Source: Pogonophryne albipinna (lineage: Eukaryota; Chordata; Actinopteri; Perciformes; Artedidraconidae). Taken from it: a DNA stretch of 64,000 nucleotides. Position 1 is the first letter of the stretch; each line of letters opens with the position of its first letter. Shown here in pieces: positions 54,424 through 64,000 of this stretch. The notes beneath the pieces are model-generated. The model saw only the letters and a program-made list of their open reading frames with translations, had not been told where the DNA came from and made no database searches. The stretch covers positions 4,211,208 through 4,275,207 of the forward strand of contig CM053253.1 of the NCBI GenBank assembly GCA_028583405.1, in the 5' to 3' direction. The position numbers were made by a program, and so were the translations under genes.

Positions 54424-55299
54424 GTTCGAGTCTCTGATGGTTGAACGCTGTCTCTTTCTTTCACCGGCAAACCAACACGTTTTCACTTCTCTAAACGATG
54501 GAGTCCCTGCTTAAAATAAAACACTCACAGCTTGACTCTCCTCTAACACCTGCATGTGTATCACGTATGGTTCCACTTGAAGACTTTGTAACTTAATGCA
54601 GCAAATAATATATTTTACTGTAAACATTTAAATTATTAAATTATTGTCAAACACATTTCAGAAATAATTAAAAAAGATAACTTTTATTTGTATTTGTATA
54701 CGTAGAAGGTGTGTTGTGCAGCAGATGCAGTACAGAGCAGGACAATTGCTAATATACAATTAAATATAAAAAATAAAACGATAAAAAAAGGTGCAAATAT
54801 ATATATATATATATACAATACTAACAGGTTAAACAGTATGAGGAGTGGCATCTTGAAACCCGTACTGACCACATCCATAGTTTCATATCTATTTATTTAT
54901 ATTCCGCTATAATTAAACATTTCTGTAAATGAAGTCTTTAACCGATAGTTAATTTAATAGTCAAAGCTAATTCCAAGCAACATATCTTATGCTAATCTGA
55001 TAACTTGACTAGAACAGTCTATCTTACAGAGATAACTTTAATACCATATCAAGTGTAATAAAATGAACTTTATAAATACATTGCCACAAAAGAGCTTTTA
55101 TCCAAAGGGACGTACAATAAGTGCAACCAGCTTTGACCTGAAGCAAACTGTTGAAGCGGCACGTTTGTGAACTAGAGCAGTGCTGGACTTATCATCACAT
55201 GAGCAGGTCATTCAAAGCAGGTTTGAAATAAGTAAATGGATAAATAATCGTACATATTCCCACCAACATCTCTCTGTGTCAGATTATTGACGCGGCTGC

Positions 55300-59393
<4,094 letters not shown>

Positions 59394-61135
59394 CTGTTGA
59401 AAAAAAAAATCAATAGTTACTATTTGAAGTTTACAAATCGTAGTTTCTTTATTTATACTGTAACTTTGTATATTTTCAAACTTGATCCAGTCACTGAGGC
59501 TAAAGGTGTGACTATTTAATGAAACAGCTTTTTAACTGAACATTTTCCAAGGAGATTTAGCAACTCATTATGTTACGATGTGCTCACAGTCTGATTTGAT
59601 ATCATTAGATTTTGGATTTATATTAGATTTGAATGCTTTAATAAAATTGTTGGCTTTGACATTTTGAATTATTAATAGCATCTGATTAAGGTTAACTGAT
59701 AATTAAATATGTGAACTTTAGGCAGGAGACCTGTTGAAATGTATTTTGAAAGTATCATTTGTTATTATTATTTACCCCTTGAGTTAATATTTGCTCATTA
59801 CTTAGTAAAACATGAATTATCTAAAAACTTCTGCATTAACTGTTCTTGAGAAAGAAGGAGCTCGTCTCTTTATGCAGAAGTGTTTTAAATGGTGAGGTTT
59901 AAGCAGAATGCATGTTTTAGGGAAGTACTGAGCATACAGTAAATGACATTTGGATTATACTGCAACAGGTTGTGTGAAAGTTAGTTAACGGATGTTTTAA
60001 TTCACCAAGACTTTTCTCCATTTTGGGATTCTTTGTTCACCGTGGAGTCATGCTAGAAAAAGTTCACAAATTCAAGTTAACCTGTTAAACCCCGAGCCTG
60101 TTTTTCAGGTTTCAGGCTCGAAAATGACATTCCCAGAATAAATGACTATAACTTCACTTCTAAAAGGTAATATTTGTTGTTATCAAAGCAAGGTTACATC
60201 TGTGAGTTGGATGTAGAAGTGTCAGAATCAATATAGATTTTTCTGTGTCAGTAAATTCAGATGGAACATAGCAAAAAAATGTAAATTCCTGTCTCCGCCT
60301 AAAGAAAACCCATTACATATAGTGAAGACCACCCTTGAATGATGGGTTAGTAGCCTAAAAGCTTTAGGAATCCAAAGTATAACATATAATAAGTACCCTG
60401 TATCAAGATTGAGGCAAAACAAGTGACATTTGACCTTTTTAGAGAGGTTTATGAAAATAAAGTCCAGGCGGAATAAGCTTTGGGCACATTTGGTTCCATC
60501 AGTGCCATTTGACCTTTTTCAGGTACCAGACTATAAAAATCATTGTATTACATTGAATCATCACTATAGGTATTCATTACACCCAAAACAAAACAAAAAA
60601 ATATTTTAAAAAAAAATAAAAAAAAAATTTAAATCTATATTTTTTTAAATATTTGTTTGTGTGTGAGTGTGTGTAGGTGTGTGTGTAAGTGTAGGTGTGT
60701 GTGTGGGTATGTATGTGTAAGTGTAGGTGTGTGGGTATGTGTAGGTGTGTAAGTGTAGCTGTGTGGGTATGTGTAGGTGTGTATGTGTAAGTGTAGCTGT
60801 GTGTGTGTGTATGTAACTGTACCAACACACTATACAATAAAACTACACTGTAGGTCAGTGTGTGTAGGTGTACTTGCACAATACAAAAAAACGGAAACAT
60901 AGGTAACATTTGACTCCAACTGGGGCAGATTTATTTCAAACATTTTACCAACACTATAGGCATGTAAAAACAAACATTTTACCAACGTACTATACAATAA
61001 AACCACTGTAGGTTTGTAAAAACAACAAACATTTTACCAACGTACTATACAATAAAATCACACTAGGTATATAAAAACAGTATTTTTTTTTTAAATAAAC
61101 ACTCGCAAAACGTTATACCTACCTGAACTTTATAC
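59394..61135. other. AT-rich flank with degenerate simple repeats
   Basis: About 60655-60815 has GTGTGTAAGTGTAGGTGTGT-type repeats. About 60945-61075 has tandem copies of ACATTTTACCAACGTACTAT. TTAACCTGTTAAACCCCGAGCC at about 60079-60100 could be a TTAA-flanked end of the adjacent piggyBac element. No exon found. Confidence 0.4.
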
Positions 61136-62428
61136 CTACCTGAATGTTCCAGTATTTAGGTCGTGCCACTCCCTGAAACAGTTCTTTTTGGTAGTGAAGC
61201 ACAGAGGGACCTGGCACTTCCTGCAGTACACAGGTGTCTTCACCCTTTTGAGTCCAGCATCTAGGCACCTCCTGCAGTTCTTCCTGACCTTGGTGGCATC
61301 TTCCCCATAATACTCGGGCATGCATGTGAGTGGTGGAGGAGGGGGTGGTGGAGGTGCAGGGCCTTCAGCAAACTCCAACAATTCTGCAGCAAGCTGCTCC
61401 CTGAAAGTCTTCTGGGTGTGTGGCTTTGTCCTGCTGGGGTCACTCCTCATCTTGAACAGCTCCTTGTGGAGAAGGAAGCTGTTCACCACTGCAATGTCCA
61501 TGAAATGGAAAAAAAAAGTCTTGTACCATTTCATGGTTTTGTGGAGAACGCTGTAGTACCCGATCAAAGCGTCGGACACATCCACGCCGCCCATGCTTTG
61601 GTTGTAGTCCACCACAGCGTCAGGAACGGGAACGTTCTTGGTTTGCCACACGCCAGCCTGTTTCACTTTCCGCTGGACCGTCTGACCGCTGAAGGCCTCG
61701 TGCACGGTGGAACACATGGACACTTCACGGGTGTCCATCCACTTCACAAACAGGAGTTTGCCTTTCCTTATCCACCGCAAATCTCCCCTTTCAGCCTTTT
61801 TCGGAAGGGCGTTGAACTGAGTTTGTGGAAAACCAACTCGATTTTTCCGAATGGTCCCACAACAGCCAATGTTTTCTATGGACAAATCCCCAAAGAGGGT
61901 GGGGCTGGAGTAAAAGTTGTCCACAAAGAGTGTGTAGCCCCCACCGAGCAGACGGAGTGGCAGGAGGTCCATCACGGAGGAGTAGCTGAGTCCCTTGCCT
62001 TCGGTGAACTCACTCTTCCCCGTGTACACAAAAAAATTCCAGGTGTATGCCGTTGAGGAATCTGCCAGCACAAACAGTTTGTATCCCCACTTTGTTGGCT
62101 TGTCTTTCATGTACTGCTTCATGCTGATGCGGGCCTTGGAAGCAACCATCCTTTCATCTATGGAAATCTTCTGATAGGGCTGGAAATGTGCTTTGCAGGC
62201 AGCAATGATGTCAGTGTACAGGGGCTTGATTTTGAAAAGTCTGTCGTACTCTGCGGTGTTCCTTTTGCGATCGTTTTCCTCGTCTTCTTCAGGGTTGCTC
62301 AGGTGCAAAGACCACATGATGGCTTCAAAGCGTTGCCGGGACATCCTATCAGATGGGAATGCAGGGGTAGACATTAAGGGTAAAAATCTACTGGCCCTCC
62401 GGTACCAATGAACCAATGAACCAAGCAT
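61136..62428 (-). mobile_element. piggyBac (PGBD4-like) transposase ORF, N-terminus missing
   Basis: DDE transposase that moves TTAA-flanked elements. The 430-codon open frame has the domain core from about STPAFPSDRMSRQRF to the end. The three catalytic Asp are visible in KISIDERM, YTLFVDNFYSS and SMGGVDVSD, followed by TMKWYKTFFFHFMDIA. A Pro run and a C-terminal Cys-rich finger (KNCRRC, YCRKCQVPLC, then a C...H pair) follow; this ring binds the terminal repeats in piggyBac. Typical transposases have roughly 100-150 more residues before this point and those are not seen upstream. The first few codons are probably not genuine. It is otherwise free of stops. Confidence 0.88.
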
Positions 62429-63563
62429 TTAAACCGGTATACATGTATCTTGTGACTGTGTAACCCCTCTCTTGTATATCAGCATGTGAAGGACACTGTT
62501 CAGGAACTAGTTGTACCAAATTCTCTGTATGTGATGACTACTTCCATTCTGGAGAGGATAATAAATACATGGATCCTGATATTGAAGCTGAAGCCGGTGA
62601 CGAGTGATATTTTTCTAACAAGTTGCATTGATGACCTTTTTGACCTCACAGGTTGCGGTTCAATTTCAAAAGATTATCCTATCGTCTTTTCCAAACCACT
62701 ATTCCTTAACTTCTGAGTTAAACATCATAGGGTTTAGAGAAAATGCAGAATACATCAGGACTCAGGAAAAGACAACTGTGGTGTAAAGAGAATCTGACTG
62801 CACTTACATTAGGCTGTTAATGATTGGCCAGCGGATGATATTGATGTGCGTCTGCCATGAGGAAACAGTAGATTACCATAAGCGCATGTAGATACTTTGC
62901 TCTTTGTGGTGATGATTTATAAACATGAACAACAGTGAACAACATTATTACATTAAAACATATACAACATGTTCTCCTTTCATTTCGAAAAGGGTGGTCG
63001 AGTGTATCCTAAACTAAAGGAGATTATAAAGGAACAACACATTCTCTCTCCCAACTCGTACTATAGTGAAGTTATGTAAGGATCCCTTGGCGTCACTATC
63101 AAAAGCAGTGTATAAAATATAATGACCCTTTAGCGTCAATTTTCAACTATCAGGGCGTCCCATTGACTTGCATAGAGCTCCCTAAACGTTGTTAATAGAC
63201 GAGTTGAGATCGCGGAGAAATGCTCTCCGTAGATCCATTCTCACAGCGTTTATCAACCTTTTTCTTATTCAATATCAAGCCACACTTATTGTTAGGGGGA
63301 GAGTAGGGGCTCAGAATACTGAAATCTGAATAGTTTTCTAAACCACACACTGTTATTTACTCAACAATAAGACACAATTATCCTTGTGTTTATTTATTTG
63401 TTTGATTGTATAATGTCGCATTATGTCTGACTTTTGGAGTCCGTCAGGACCGAGGGTCGGAGCAGCTCATTCGAACACAGGAAGCTGTATTTTCAAAATA
63501 AGAGTTCATTTGAATATTATATTTGATAATATATTTTGTATTAACTAGACCACTGGGTCATGT
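62429..63563. other. No gene recognised
   Basis: Mixed sequence right of the piggyBac ORF. I see no terminal repeat, no missing transposase N-terminus and no exon. Confidence 0.4.
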
Positions 63564-64000
63564 TAAGGCAAGGCAAGGCAAGTTTATTTATATAGCACTT
63601 TTCAACACAAGGCAATTCAAAGTGCTTTACAAAAAATGAAAGACATTAAGAAAATGGCATTTAAAATCAGTCATTAAAAAGAAAAGCTAATAAAATAAAC
63701 ATTAAAAGAAAAAATACATGGATAAAAGTTACAGTGCAGTCTAATATGTGAATAGTTCAATTAAACGCAGCGACAAAAAGAAAAGTCTTCAGCCTGGATT
63801 TAAAAGTAGTCAGAGTTGCAGCGGACCTGCAGGTTTCTGGGAGTTTGTTCCAGATATTTGGAGCATAATAACTGAACGCTGCTTCTCCATGTTTAGTTCT
63901 GACTCTGGGGACAGAAAGCTGACCAGTCCCTGAAGACCTGAGAGATCTGGATGGTTCATCATTTAGCAGGAGGTCAGAAATGTTAAGAACATATTTTCTG
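63564..64000 (-). mobile_element. L2 LINE 3' end, minus strand, cut by the window edge
   Basis: Begins AAGGCAAGGCAAGTTTATTTATATAGCAC, the complement of the tail at 52370-52431. It then continues through the C-terminal LINE sequence (complement of about 52060-52370). Confidence 0.88.

Overview
This is vertebrate genomic DNA, almost certainly from a teleost fish. Its genes are split by GT-AG introns, it carries very long (CA)n/(GT)n tracts, and it is full of hAT, piggyBac, Harbinger, L2 and LTR elements typical of teleosts. I resolved three host genes, all by exon-by-exon reading with phase checks.

(1) About 1.65-19.03 kb, minus strand: a complete histone deacetylase 6 gene (hdac6). It has a noncoding first exon next to a promoter with two perfect CRE palindromes. 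The 28 coding exons keep one consistent frame and encode 1102 residues: basic N-terminus, deacetylase domain 1, deacetylase domain 2, acidic linker and C-terminal ZnF-UBP. The introns hold minisatellites, DNA transposons and dinucleotide arrays that abut many splice sites.

(2) 39.03-45.19 kb, plus strand: sorting nexin 21 (snx21), five exons and 432 residues, with an acidic N-terminus, a PX domain and a C-terminal helical PXB-like domain. Its first coding exon begins with a splice acceptor, so a 5' exon lies upstream. A CpG-rich exon-like block at 20.47-20.68 kb is a candidate. The 18 kb between them is mostly nested transposons.

(3) 55.3-59.4 kb, minus strand: a CD300/pIgR-like immune receptor with one V-type Ig domain, Ser/Thr stalk, transmembrane segment and cytoplasmic tail. 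Its signal-peptide exon is not visible. An orphan signal-peptide exon of the same type lies at 54.4 kb.

The most striking structure is a three-deep transposon nest at 22,381-35,622. A hAT element with an 8-bp target duplication was split by a minus-strand LTR retroelement with near-identical LTRs and a 4-bp duplication. One of those LTRs was in turn split by a small BED-finger hAT element with its own perfect 8-bp duplication. A second copy of that small element sits in an hdac6 intron. Further elements with exact target duplications lie at 32.3, 35.8, 36.5, 37.0, 41.2, 42.6, 49.5, 52.4, 53.3 and 56.2 kb. A piggyBac transposase ORF of about 430 codons is at 61.1-62.4 kb, and L2 LINE fragments are at 50.0-52.4 and 63.6-64.0 kb.

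I see no prokaryotic features, no CRISPR array, and no convincing functional tRNA or rRNA gene.
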